Assembly (NCBI GenBank): GCA_002292375.1
Contig: DBBV01000007.1
Coordinates: 98,720-162,719, forward strand
Length of the DNA: 64,000 bases
From: Methylococcaceae bacterium UBA975
Lineage (GTDB): Bacteria > Pseudomonadota > Gammaproteobacteria > Methylococcales > Cycloclasticaceae
Direction: 5' to 3'
In this document: piece by piece, positions 17,649-26,059 of the stretch
How the letters are laid out: each line of letters begins with the position of its first letter
Numbering within the stretch: the stretch's first letter is position 1
Translations under genes and position numbers: made by a program
The notes under the pieces: generated by a model
What the model was told of the DNA's origin: nothing
Seen by the model: the letters and a program-made list of their open reading frames with translations, nothing else
Database searches by the model: none

Positions 17649-18698
17649 ATGTCTACTATCAGCTTAGAAAGTCGTGCAAGCGGTGCCATCATGGGTGCTT
17701 ACATTGGTGACGCCTTAGGGTTAGGTCCTCATTGGTACTACAATCTAGATGAACTTCATTCAACCTATGGTGAGTGGATACAAGACTATACCGCGCCGCA
17801 AGCGGATCGTTATCACGGTGGCATGAAAGCGGGTCAATCATCGCAAGCAGGTTTAATTTTAACGATGTTAATCGATTCGTTGTTGGATAAAAAAGGCTAC
17901 CAAGAAACCGATTTTTGCCAGCGTCTGGACGATGACTTATTTCCCTTGCTCGATGGCACGCCCAAGGTTGGCCCAGGCGGGTTTACAAGCCAGTCCATAC
18001 GTGAGGCCTGGATTTTACGCACCCAACAACATAAGCCTTGGGGCCAAGTAGCGGGTTACACCGACAATACTGAGGCCGCCGAACGTATTTTAGCCCTCGC
18101 TGTTCGTTATGCCACTGACCCCAAATTATTAGCCGAAAGCGTCTCTAGCAATACCCGCCTAACGCAGTGCGACGAGACCATTAATGCGATGACCGTTGCC
18201 TATGCCGCTGTCTTAGGTATGTTGGTACAAGGCCACCCCTTAGATGAAGAACTCTCGGGCAAATTGATGGCCTTAGTCGCCGACCACCAACTGCCCTTTC
18301 ATGCCATGACGATACCCGGCGCACTATCGTCTGCTGCTGGCACTTTTGCTTCACCCGATGCCTTACTCACACCATCTAGTATCGCCCGCGCTGCGCAACA
18401 GGATCTTATTCAACCGGCTTGGAAAGTCTCTTTAGTCTACGGTATGCCGTGTGCGGTTTATCATCAATTTCCTGCCTGTTATTATTTAGCGGCCCGTTAC
18501 CCCGATGATTTTGAATCAGCGGTATTGCACGCCATTAACGGTGGCGGCCAAAACATGGCCAGAGCCATGTTGACGGGTGCGTTAGTGGGCGCGCAAGTGG
18601 GCCTAGAAGGGATTCCTCAGCGCTTTATTGACGGCTTAGACAATGGCGAGAAATTACTCCAACGCGCGCAACAATTGGCGGCACAAATCAATCATTAA
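17649..18698 (+). CDS. ADP-ribosylglycohydrolase-fold protein with divergent active-site motifs
   Basis: A 349-residue protein with the overall ADP-ribosylglycohydrolase (DraG/ARH) fold: GAIMGAYIGDALGLGPHW at the N terminus and an NGGG..ARAMLTGALVGAQVG segment near residue 300. However, the metal-binding acidic motifs of active DraG-type enzymes (a TDDT-like block after the first helix, and a GGDTDT block late in the chain) are not conserved. The corresponding places read AGQSSQAG and GGGQNMA. Hydrolysis of ADP-ribose bonds is therefore doubtful. It has a good AAAGGAA ribosome site and is followed 4 bp later by ung. Confidence 0.8.
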   Translation: MSTISLESRASGAIMGAYIGDALGLGPHWYYNLDELHSTYGEWIQDYTAPQADRYHGGMKAGQSSQAGLILTMLIDSLLDKKGYQETDFCQRLDDDLFPLLDGTPKVGPGGFTSQSIREAWILRTQQHKPWGQVAGYTDNTEAAERILALAVRYATDPKLLAESVSSNTRLTQCDETINAMTVAYAAVLGMLVQGHPLDEELSGKLMALVADHQLPFHAMTIPGALSSAAGTFASPDALLTPSSIARAAQQDLIQPAWKVSLVYGMPCAVYHQFPACYYLAARYPDDFESAVLHAINGGGQNMARAMLTGALVGAQVGLEGIPQRFIDGLDNGEKLLQRAQQLAAQINH

Positions 18699-18702
18699 GG
18701 TG

Positions 18703-19395
18703 ATGGCATTATCCCAAGCAAAAAGCTGGAAACCGTATTTAAACGACGAACTCAATCAGCCCTATATGCTCGCTTTAAAAGAGTTTTTACGCCTCGAAAA
18801 AGCAGCACATAAGACCATCTACCCACATTCTTCGCACTGGTTTCACGCACTTGAAATAACCCCTTTAGACAAAGTTAAGGTCGTTATTTTAGGTCAAGAC
18901 CCTTACCATCAGCCGCATCAGGCGCATGGTTTATGTTTTTCTGTACAACCCGATGTGAAAATTCCGCCCTCGCTGGCGAATATTTATAAAGAATTGACCA
19001 ACGACTTGGCCATTCAACCCGCCCTACATGGCTGCTTAGAAAGCTGGGCAAAACAAGGGGTTTTACTACTTAATAGCGTACTCACCGTTGAGCATGCTCA
19101 GGCCAACTCGCATCAGGGTAAAGGCTGGGAAACATTTAGCGATAAAATTATCCAAACCGTGGCAGAACAAAACGAACACGTGGTGTTTTTACTGTGGGGT
19201 AATTATGCGCAGAAAAAAGGCGCCTTTATTGATCCACAACGGCACTGCATTTTAAAAGCCCCACACCCCTCACCCTTATCTGCACATCGCGGATTTTTAG
19301 GCTGCAAGCACTTCAGCAAAACCAATCAGTACCTAGAACAACACGGTAAAACGCCAATCCATTGGGCGCTACCTAAAGTTGCAAGCCCGGTATGA
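18703..19395 (+). CDS. ung: Uracil-DNA glycosylase
   Basis: Removes uracil from DNA to start base-excision repair. The start is taken at the ATG at 18703, which gives 230 residues (E. coli Ung has 229), rather than an in-frame ATG at 18643 that would overlap the upstream gene by 56 bp. AAGGTG lies just before this start. Family-1 motifs are intact: GQDPYHQPHQAHGL with the catalytic Asp, LLLNSVLTVEHAQANSH, and HPSPLSAHRGF with the catalytic His. It lies 4 bp after the upstream ADP-ribosylglycohydrolase-like gene, so the two are probably co-transcribed. Confidence 0.96.
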   Translation: MALSQAKSWKPYLNDELNQPYMLALKEFLRLEKAAHKTIYPHSSHWFHALEITPLDKVKVVILGQDPYHQPHQAHGLCFSVQPDVKIPPSLANIYKELTNDLAIQPALHGCLESWAKQGVLLLNSVLTVEHAQANSHQGKGWETFSDKIIQTVAEQNEHVVFLLWGNYAQKKGAFIDPQRHCILKAPHPSPLSAHRGFLGCKHFSKTNQYLEQHGKTPIHWALPKVASPV

Positions 19396-19586
19396 TTACA
19401 CAATTCCTCGTCAGTTAACCCATCCAGTCCCATGTTTTTTTTCAAAAAAGCACCTTACAAGTGAGAAAAACATTGTCGGCCCTAGTTACTGTTAGAAATA
19501 TTCATTTAACTATTTTGAAGAAGTCTGCTATCGTTTAGTTATAAGAAGAACTAGCAAAATACCCCATAATCAATAAGGCTTTAACC

Positions 19587-19973
19587 ATGACTGACGCTAA
19601 AGACATAACCATTATGTTAGTGGATGACGACGATATGATCCGCGCCTATTTACGTCTGATGCTGCGTGATTTAGGGGTTGAAAACATATTAGAAGCCGGC
19701 ACCAGCGAAAAAGCACTGCGTGAAATGAAACTGAAAAAAATCGACCTCATGTTTCTTGATATCAATCTACCTGACGCGGATGGCATAGAATTCACAAAAA
19801 TCATCAAGGCCAATCAACCGGATTGTGACATCATCATGATAAGCGCAGAAGTCACTGTAGCGCGAGTCAATCAAATCACCCAATCTGCAGCAAACGACTT
19901 TATCGCAAAACCGTTTAATGCCAATGTCATTGAAAAAAAATTGAGCAAAATTCTAGCCAATCTAAGCACTTAA
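19587..19973 (+). CDS. Orphan response-regulator receiver protein
   Basis: A 128-residue CheY-like receiver domain without an output domain. The acidic pocket (VDDDD at residues 13-17), the phospho-acceptor Asp of FLDINLPD near residue 54, the switch Ser of MISAE and the conserved Lys of AKPF are all present, so it should be phosphorylatable. No histidine kinase, chemoreceptor or flagellar gene lies nearby. A second, related receiver protein follows 290 bp downstream. Cognate kinase and target are unknown. Confidence 0.88.
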   Translation: MTDAKDITIMLVDDDDMIRAYLRLMLRDLGVENILEAGTSEKALREMKLKKIDLMFLDINLPDADGIEFTKIIKANQPDCDIIMISAEVTVARVNQITQSAANDFIAKPFNANVIEKKLSKILANLST

Positions 19974-20263
19974 TTTTTCACGCGCATGAGACGCCGTTTG
20001 GGCATTATTGACTAAGCCGCAATCCACTGAGGTAGCTGGCTATACACCCCACTTTCAGTCAAACAGACAAACCAGCTTAGCATCCATTACAACACCTGAT
20101 GAGAATTCTGTAGCCCATTGAATTATCTAATTTTTTTAGCCCTAATGTAGACTTATCTAATGTAACTGCTATATTTAAGTTAGCAGCCGATCAGGATGAA
20201 ACACATCGGGGGCTAAGGTTTAAGGATGTTGAGAAGTATTTTAACCATGAAGGTGGAGTGCTT
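19974..20263 (+). other. Intergenic region between two receiver genes
   Basis: This 290-bp AT-rich stretch separates the two receiver genes. No T-tailed hairpin was found. A short CCGAT...ATCGG inverted pair lies near 20190-20212. The second receiver gene has its own strong ribosome site (AAGGTGGAG) at the right end. I see no small ORF worth calling. Confidence 0.4.
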
Positions 20264-20656
20264 ATGAACAAGGTACAGGATGTAAACATTATTTTAATTG
20301 ATGCCGATGATAGGGTGCGCGGCTATTTACGTTCTATGTTGCATAGATTGGGCTTTGCCAACATACAAGAAGCTGGTTCTGGTGAAAAGGCTCTCCAAGC
20401 AATTTCCGTCGATCCAATTAACCTTGTATTTCTTGACATGAACGTACCAGATATCAATGGGCTTGAACTAATACAACGCATCAAAGAAAGCCAACCTAAA
20501 TGCCAAATCATAGTAACAAGCAACGGTATCACCGAAAACTTGGTGCATCAGATCACTGCTTCTCATATCAAAAGGATTGTTCTAAAACCCTTTAGCAATC
20601 ACACGATTGAGACCAAAGTACGTGAGGTATTACCCTTTATCTATAAAACCAGCTGA
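20264..20656 (+). CDS. Second orphan receiver-domain protein
   Basis: A 130-residue CheY-like receiver protein with no output domain, paralogous to the protein at 19587-19973. Shared signatures include an RxYLRxMLxxLG helix 1 region and an EAG(T/G)SEKAL segment. The phospho-site Asp lies in FLDMNVPD, the acidic pair in DADD, and the Lys in LKPF. I place the start at the ATG at 20264 behind AAGGTGGAG. A GTG two codons earlier would lie inside that ribosome site. The second half diverges from the first copy (NGITENLVHQITASH), suggesting a different partner. Confidence 0.87.
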   Translation: MNKVQDVNIILIDADDRVRGYLRSMLHRLGFANIQEAGSGEKALQAISVDPINLVFLDMNVPDINGLELIQRIKESQPKCQIIVTSNGITENLVHQITASHIKRIVLKPFSNHTIETKVREVLPFIYKTS

Positions 20657-20740
20657 TCTACAAATCCAGTCCTAAGCACATAAGCAATCCAAGGATTTAG
20701 CCGAAAAGTTAAAGCTCCTCTTTTTCAATAATCTAACCGC

Positions 20741-21364
20741 CTAGTCTAGAGCAACCCCTGTGCCGCCTAAACCACAATAACCGCCCGGGTTTTTAGCCAG
20801 GTATTGTTGATGGTAGTGTTCCGCATAATAAAACGTCGGCAGAGGGACTACTTCTGTCGTAATCTCACCCAAGCCTGATAGACTCAATTGTAGTTGGTAG
20901 GCCGCCCGTGTTTTCTCCGCCAGTTTGGCCTGGTTTTCAGAAACATAGTAAATACCCGAGCGATACTGCGTTCCTACATCATTCCCTTGGCGCATGCCCT
21001 GGGTTGGATTGTGCGACTCCCAAAATACTTTTAATAACTGCTGATAGCTGATGACATCCGGCTTGTATACGACTAACACCACTTCATTATGCCCGGTCAT
21101 ACCGCTACACACTTCTTCGTAACTTGGATTAGGTGTATAGCCGGCAGCATAGCCAACGGCCGTAGAATAGACTCCATCAAGCTGCCAAAATTTACGTTCA
21201 GCACCCCAAAAACATCCTAAGCCAAATACCGCTGTTTGCAAACCATCAGGAAATGGCCCTTGCAAGTTATGTTGACGGTGCACAAAATGCATTTTAGGCA
21301 CTCGCATTGCTTCATCACGCCCTTTTAGCGCCTGTTCTTGTTTGGGTAATTCGGTTTTATTCAT
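20741..21364 (-). CDS. msrA: Peptide-methionine (S)-S-oxide reductase
   Basis: Repairs oxidised methionine (S-sulfoxide). The catalytic GCFWGAERKFW motif and the C-terminal GYCGLGGTG resolving Cys are present, as is YRSGIYY. The ATG at 21364 gives 207 residues and aligns with E. coli MsrA (212). An in-frame GTG at 21433 would add a 23-residue hydrophobic segment (about 15 Ile, Leu, Val and Phe residues), which could anchor the enzyme in the membrane. Neither start has a clear ribosome site, so the longer form remains possible. It is monocistronic and convergent with the second receiver gene. Confidence 0.92.
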   Translation of the reverse strand: MNKTELPKQEQALKGRDEAMRVPKMHFVHRQHNLQGPFPDGLQTAVFGLGCFWGAERKFWQLDGVYSTAVGYAAGYTPNPSYEEVCSGMTGHNEVVLVVYKPDVISYQQLLKVFWESHNPTQGMRQGNDVGTQYRSGIYYVSENQAKLAEKTRAAYQLQLSLSGLGEITTEVVPLPTFYYAEHYHQQYLAKNPGGYCGLGGTGVALD

Positions 21365-21563
21365 GGTTTCAAGTATCGCTTTAAAAAGTAGCAAACACAA
21401 TAACAGGATAATCACCCCCGTTGTTATTAACACGGGATCGGGTAAGATAATTCATGCATAATTGAGTTTACGTACAGAGTATAAGCCCTACAAACTGTAA
21501 TCTAGGTGCCTGTTCTGAGTTTAAAACATTGTTTTTGAGAGACCACTAAGAAGGAATGTTGTC

Positions 21564-23639
21564 ATGAAGCGATTAAATTTTGTATTGACTCTACTGCTTT
21601 TTGTTTCCTCAGCGGCCATCACCGCCGAGACAGCAGCGCCAAATTTTCAGCAACTTAAAGCCGACTGGTGGACGCATTACGCACCCGAAAAAAAGCTGGC
21701 TAATGAACTTTTGCAGCAACGTCTAAAGGATCTAGATAGTTCACTAACCCAGCTTAGCCAAACGTTTAACGAAACCAATCGCCCCCTTTTATTACCGTTG
21801 GTTATCCAATTACGTGAGTTGATAGATGTTTATGATCAACACCCAACACCAACCTCAACTGACGTCATTCCTTCGCTCCCCGAAAAGAAAAGTTACCCGC
21901 TCTCAGAGGCTTTTTCACTACAACTAGATTACCTTGCGTTAAACGCTGAAATAGACCATCAGCGGTCTGATATTTTATGGCGCCAAGAATTGATTGAGAC
22001 CGAACGAAAACAACAGTCACAACGTAAAATAAGTTACCAAGAAGACAGTAATAACCCCACAGAAAAATTAGCCCTGGCGTTAACAATAATGGCCTCTAGG
22101 TTTCAACTGGAGCTAGACCTTGTCAACCTCACGCACCTGCAAGCAAGACTGAACCAACTGATTAACAAAAAGTCAGTCTTACAAAAAACACTCAAAAACA
22201 TGGCGCCTTTGCTAACGTTTGAGGCAGGTGATTTTGACCGCTGGAAAGAACAGTACCAACAATCGCTTGAAAATATCATTCAAATTAGAAAACAAGCGGT
22301 TCGTTACATCACCACAGCGCCCGGTGATGATCATAACGCTTCATTGCATAAAACAGATCGCGAACTACGCATTAGTACCGAAGAGCTACGTGCCGCTCGT
22401 GCCGATATTATCGTGGGCATGATCGAATTAACACGGCATAAGAACACTAGCGATTTAGATAGCCTTAAACAGACATTAGCTGATGCTGAGGCCTTATTAA
22501 AAAGCCAGACACCCAAACAGGCTTATATTGTTAATTCACTTTCGGCGCTTTATGGCTGGGAAGAAACCAACAAAAAATCTGCCAGTGAAAAGCGACCACC
22601 CGTTGAACTGCTAGCTTCAATAAAACAACAAATCAACACCGTAAAAACCGAGTTAGACCTTTTAAAGTTTTCAATCAGTTTAAGCAAAAAAAGGATGTTA
22701 ATAGGTGCTTATGGCATTGAAGATAGCTGGGTAAAATTCACGGGGTTTATCAGTAATGCCTATGAAAATATACACACTGTGTTAGGCACCTCTTTATTTG
22801 AAATGAACGAAACACCGGTCACACTCATGGGCTTACTTCGTTTATTTATCATTATTATTATTGCCTGGGTGCTTTCCAAAACTGCTCGCAGTGGCATCAA
22901 TCACTTTTCCAGCCAGCGGGCTAGCGTTAGCCCCAGTTCCATTTATGCCCTAAGTCGCGTTTTACACTACCTTATCTTATCGATTGGCGTGGTGATTGGC
23001 TTATCGTCTATCGGCGTCGACTTTACTAAATTTGCCCTCATGGCCAGCGCACTGAGCATTGGTATTGGCTTTGGTTTGCAAACCTTGGTTAGCAATTTTG
23101 TCGCGGGCTTGATTATTTTATTTGAAAAGAGCTTAAAGGTTGGTGACTTCGTTGAGCTTGAATCCGGCATTACCGGTGACGTCATGGAGATTAATATGCG
23201 TAGCACGCTAATTACCACCAACGACAATATCGACATCTTGGTGCCAAACTCCGAGTTTATCAACAAGAACGTAACTAACTGGACCATGCGCGAGGTCTAC
23301 CGTCGTGTACGCGTCCCGTTTGGCGTTGCCTATGGCAGTAACAAGGAGTTGGTCAAAAAAGCCGCCCTAGAAGCGGCAGACAACGTTCATTGGACACTAA
23401 AAACGGATCCCAATCGAAAACCTCAAGTTTGGCTTGTGCGATTTGGTGATAGTAGCCTTGATTTTGAACTCGTCATTTGGTTGATCCCAGAAGCGGTAAA
23501 AAGGCCTTCCGGTGTTCAAGCCAGTTATTTATGGGAAATATCTAATAAATTAGCCGAACACCATATCGAAATCCCATTCCCTCAGCGGGATCTACACTTA
23601 CGCAGCGGTTTTGAGAGCCTTATTAAAGAGCCACTGTAA
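21564..23639 (+). CDS. Large MscS-family mechanosensitive channel
   Basis: A 691-residue inner-membrane channel protein. A signal peptide (MKRLNFVLTLLLFVSSAAITA) is followed by about 380 residues of charged, coiled-coil-rich periplasmic sequence. Membrane segments then lie near residues 423-440 and 465-485, and the pore helix block near 493-525 (ALSIGIGFGLQTLVSNFVAG) is characteristic of MscS. The cytoplasmic beta and C-terminal domains complete the MscS core. It is larger than MscS (286) and smaller than MscK (1120), so it belongs to the extended group with a periplasmic domain. It should release solutes during hypo-osmotic shock. Confidence 0.9.
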   Translation: MKRLNFVLTLLLFVSSAAITAETAAPNFQQLKADWWTHYAPEKKLANELLQQRLKDLDSSLTQLSQTFNETNRPLLLPLVIQLRELIDVYDQHPTPTSTDVIPSLPEKKSYPLSEAFSLQLDYLALNAEIDHQRSDILWRQELIETERKQQSQRKISYQEDSNNPTEKLALALTIMASRFQLELDLVNLTHLQARLNQLINKKSVLQKTLKNMAPLLTFEAGDFDRWKEQYQQSLENIIQIRKQAVRYITTAPGDDHNASLHKTDRELRISTEELRAARADIIVGMIELTRHKNTSDLDSLKQTLADAEALLKSQTPKQAYIVNSLSALYGWEETNKKSASEKRPPVELLASIKQQINTVKTELDLLKFSISLSKKRMLIGAYGIEDSWVKFTGFISNAYENIHTVLGTSLFEMNETPVTLMGLLRLFIIIIIAWVLSKTARSGINHFSSQRASVSPSSIYALSRVLHYLILSIGVVIGLSSIGVDFTKFALMASALSIGIGFGLQTLVSNFVAGLIILFEKSLKVGDFVELESGITGDVMEINMRSTLITTNDNIDILVPNSEFINKNVTNWTMREVYRRVRVPFGVAYGSNKELVKKAALEAADNVHWTLKTDPNRKPQVWLVRFGDSSLDFELVIWLIPEAVKRPSGVQASYLWEISNKLAEHHIEIPFPQRDLHLRSGFESLIKEPL

Positions 23640-23797
23640 TCAAAAATTGGCCTTATTGATAATCGCTCAGCGCGAGTTAAAGCAGGTTAAAACCTGAAGA
23701 CGCCTTTTACAAAAAAGGCTAAGTAGATAGCTAACATCAAGCCGCCCATAGACTACAATAGCTTCTCTTTTATTTTTGCTTAAACCTAAGGCTCGAT

Positions 23798-24673
23798 ATG
23801 ACAATCACTGAAGATAGCGATCAACTGCAACGCTTTTTATTTGAAGACAGCGGCATACGCGGAGAAATTGTTAAGCTAAACAGCAGCTGGCGGGCCGCAT
23901 TAGAAAACCACCATTACCCCAGCGTGGTTGCCGAACAACTCGGCCAGGCTCTCGCCGCTACGTTATTATTATCTGCCACCTTAAAATTTGAAGGCGCTTT
24001 GATTTTACAAATACAAGGCGATGGACCTATTAGCCTGTTAGCAGCACAGGCGACAGAGCAACAAACGGTTAAGGGCTTAGCACATTGGACAGGTGATATC
24101 CCTGCGGGCGATCTGGCCGCTCTTTATGGCAATGGGCGTTTAGTTATCACCATTAAACCTACAAAAACTAAAGCTTATCAAGGGATCGTTAGTCTGCAAG
24201 GGGCATCGTTGGCAACCGCGCTTGAGTCGTATTTTATCCAATCCGAACAACTTAAAACCCAGTTTTGGTTTGCCGTTAACGGCGATCAAGCCGTCGGTTT
24301 ATTATTACAAGAACTGCCTACAGAGGGTGATAAACAAGACGATTGGGAACGCTTAGAAATACTAAGCAACACCATCAGCGACAACGAATTGCTGACACTC
24401 CCCTCCAGTCAGATTATTCACCGCCTATTCCATCAAGAAACAGTTCGACTCTATCCACCCCAAGCGGTGTCATTTAACTGCGATTGCTCACAACAAAAAG
24501 TGGAAGCCAGTTTAATCAGTTTAGGGCACGACGAGTTGAACTCGATACTACAAGAAAAAGGCATGGTCGATATACATTGCGATTATTGCAATCGACACTT
24601 TCAGTTTGACCCCATCGCTATTGAGCAGTTATTTAACCCTGGGCACAGTGGCGGTTCAACGAGTCGCCATTAA
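23798..24673 (+). CDS. hslO: Redox-regulated chaperone Hsp33
   Basis: Holdase chaperone activated by oxidative unfolding. The 291-residue length is normal. The C-terminal zinc/redox switch is intact as CDC followed about 32 residues later by CDYC (the CxC-X27-32-CxxC pattern), and the N-terminal core has the GEIVKLNSSW and LLLSATLKFEG segments typical of the family. It is a single gene. An upstream hairpin near 23701-23718 has no T tail. Confidence 0.96.
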   Translation: MTITEDSDQLQRFLFEDSGIRGEIVKLNSSWRAALENHHYPSVVAEQLGQALAATLLLSATLKFEGALILQIQGDGPISLLAAQATEQQTVKGLAHWTGDIPAGDLAALYGNGRLVITIKPTKTKAYQGIVSLQGASLATALESYFIQSEQLKTQFWFAVNGDQAVGLLLQELPTEGDKQDDWERLEILSNTISDNELLTLPSSQIIHRLFHQETVRLYPPQAVSFNCDCSQQKVEASLISLGHDELNSILQEKGMVDIHCDYCNRHFQFDPIAIEQLFNPGHSGGSTSRH

Positions 24674-24819
24674 ACCCAATTAATTAAACGGCCCGTTATT
24701 GGCCGATGTCGGTCAATGTTTGCGTTAGTTTGCTTTGTTTTTTATTACGACTGAACATGGCGCAGGGCTTTTTGAGGCCGGTAAAAATAACCCCGTCTCA
24801 TCTGACTTTATTTTAGTCG

Positions 24820-25254
24820 TTAAATATGGCCTTTTAACCACGCCTCAAACTGCGGCAAGCTCATGGCCCCTGCTTGTCTGGCGACCTCTTTACCGTTTTT
24901 CATAATTAATAAGGTTGGGATGCTTTTAATTTGAAATCGTGCGGCTAGGCGCTGCTCATTTTCGGTATCTAATTTAGCAAAGCGAGCGTTTGGCTCAAGT
25001 TTTTTTGTCGCTTGGTCAAATACCGGTGCAAAGGATTTACACGGGCCACACCAGGCTGCCCAACAATCAACAACAACTGGAATATCGCTTTGTTCAAAGT
25101 GGCGTTGCGCTGTAGCCGCTTTGAGTGAAACAGGTTTACCCGCAAATAGTTTCTTTTTACATTTTCCACAGTTCCCACCGGCATTTAATTTATTTGCCGG
25201 CAATTTATTAACCGCATCGCAATGGGGACATACAATTTTTAATGAGTCGGACAT
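24820..25254 (-). CDS. trxC: Thioredoxin 2 (zinc-binding thioredoxin)
   Basis: Cytosolic thiol-disulfide reductase with an N-terminal zinc finger. In the 144-residue protein CPHC (Cys9, Cys12) and CGKC (Cys29, Cys32) form the zinc site, and the active site WCGPC (Cys69, Cys72) begins the thioredoxin fold. The cis-Pro loop SIPTLL follows. E. coli TrxC is 139 residues. It stands alone on its strand, near hslO, which is also redox-linked. Confidence 0.95.
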   Translation of the reverse strand: MSDSLKIVCPHCDAVNKLPANKLNAGGNCGKCKKKLFAGKPVSLKAATAQRHFEQSDIPVVVDCWAAWCGPCKSFAPVFDQATKKLEPNARFAKLDTENEQRLAARFQIKSIPTLLIMKNGKEVARQAGAMSLPQFEAWLKGHI

Positions 25255-25308
25255 GGTCTAAGTATAAAAATGGTTGGGGCTATTAATATGGCGTCAATCA
25301 TAAAAAAA

Positions 25309-25551
25309 TCAACGTTTAATCAGGTGTAATTTTTGTTGTCGCGTCATTTTTTTTATCTTCGCCTCTCGAATACTGGCCGTGCTTCTATCACTCAGCTGTT
25401 CGGTATAAACGAATTGCACCGCGGTTCGTGCGTTAAAATATTTTGCACCAGTACCGTTTAGATGCTGCGCAAAACGCCTGTCTAAATCGGTGGTAATCCC
25501 TGTATACAAGCTGTCATCATCAGCTTGAATGATATACACAAACCAACTCAT
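25309..25551 (-). CDS. GIY-YIG domain protein (UPF0213/YhbQ type)
   Basis: A small single-domain GIY-YIG protein of 80 residues, starting MSWFVYIIQADDDSLYTGIT. The two motif halves are VYII and YTGIT, with the conserved Arg of DLDRRFAQH and the Glu of REAKIKKM. The E. coli relative YhbQ is reported to have nuclease activity, but the physiological role is unclear. The ATG at 25551 overlaps the sprT stop in ATGA, so it is translationally coupled to sprT. A longer reading with 11 extra residues exists but would lie inside sprT. Confidence 0.87.
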   Translation of the reverse strand: MSWFVYIIQADDDSLYTGITTDLDRRFAQHLNGTGAKYFNARTAVQFVYTEQLSDRSTASIREAKIKKMTRQQKLHLIKR

Positions 25552-26057
25552 AGGGCGCTTAATGAGTCGCCACAGCGGCGACAAAAATACCGCACCTGTT
25601 GTTTAACCAGCTTATTGTGTCGTCGAATACCCAAATGATGTTGTTGGCAGCCGCACTGATACGCCACGGTTGTATAACGCCGCTTTGGCACACCGGTTAA
25701 ATCGTAGTTGGCTGTTCGTTCAGGCTTTGCGCCGAGCTGCTCCATCAGCTGTCGCCATTGGGTACCGTGTGGCCGAATGTTTTTTCTGCCGTACTGCATA
25801 TCAACAATATAATGCGCCACTTCATGCGGTACGGTATCACGTAAATTTTGCTCAAAATACTTAGCAAAAATTTGCGCGTTATAACGAATCACGCGTTTAT
25901 TTTTGCTAACCTTGTACATACCAATGGTATGACCGCGCAAATCAAATTCGACGGGTATCATTTTGAACGGCTTATCCAAAATAACACTGGCCTTCTGAAT
26001 CTGTTTTTCAGTTTCGCTAATAACTAAGCGTTGCTGGCTTTCGTTTAAAGCCAACAT
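25548..26057 (-). CDS. sprT: SprT-like zinc metalloprotease family protein
   Basis: A 169-residue SprT/Spartan-like protein. The metalloprotease motif HEVAHY lies at residues 78-83. A C-terminal zinc-ribbon (YQCGCQQHHLG..RRH, then YFCRRCGDSL) supplies four Cys-type ligands. Eukaryotic Spartan cleaves DNA-protein crosslinks, but the bacterial proteins are less studied. It overlaps the downstream GIY-YIG gene by 4 bp (ATGA) and starts 2 bp after the MipZ-like gene ends, so three genes form a compact unit. Confidence 0.9.
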   Translation of the reverse strand: MLALNESQQRLVISETEKQIQKASVILDKPFKMIPVEFDLRGHTIGMYKVSKNKRVIRYNAQIFAKYFEQNLRDTVPHEVAHYIVDMQYGRKNIRPHGTQWRQLMEQLGAKPERTANYDLTGVPKRRYTTVAYQCGCQQHHLGIRRHNKLVKQQVRYFCRRCGDSLSAL

Positions 26058-26059
26058 GT

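Noticed and set aside
18643..18702. Upstream in-frame extension of ung by 20 residues
   Set aside because: It would overlap the preceding gene by 56 bp, and the added residues have no Ung similarity. The ATG at 18703 gives the normal length.
20190..20212. CCGAT...ATCGG pair between the receiver genes as a possible c-di-GMP riboswitch
   Set aside because: The stem is only 5 bp, and the conserved GEMM core sequences are absent.
23701..23718. Hairpin GCCTTTT...AAAAGGC between the MscS gene and hslO
   Set aside because: The 7-bp stem is AT-rich and lacks a T tail on either strand, so a terminator call would be guesswork.
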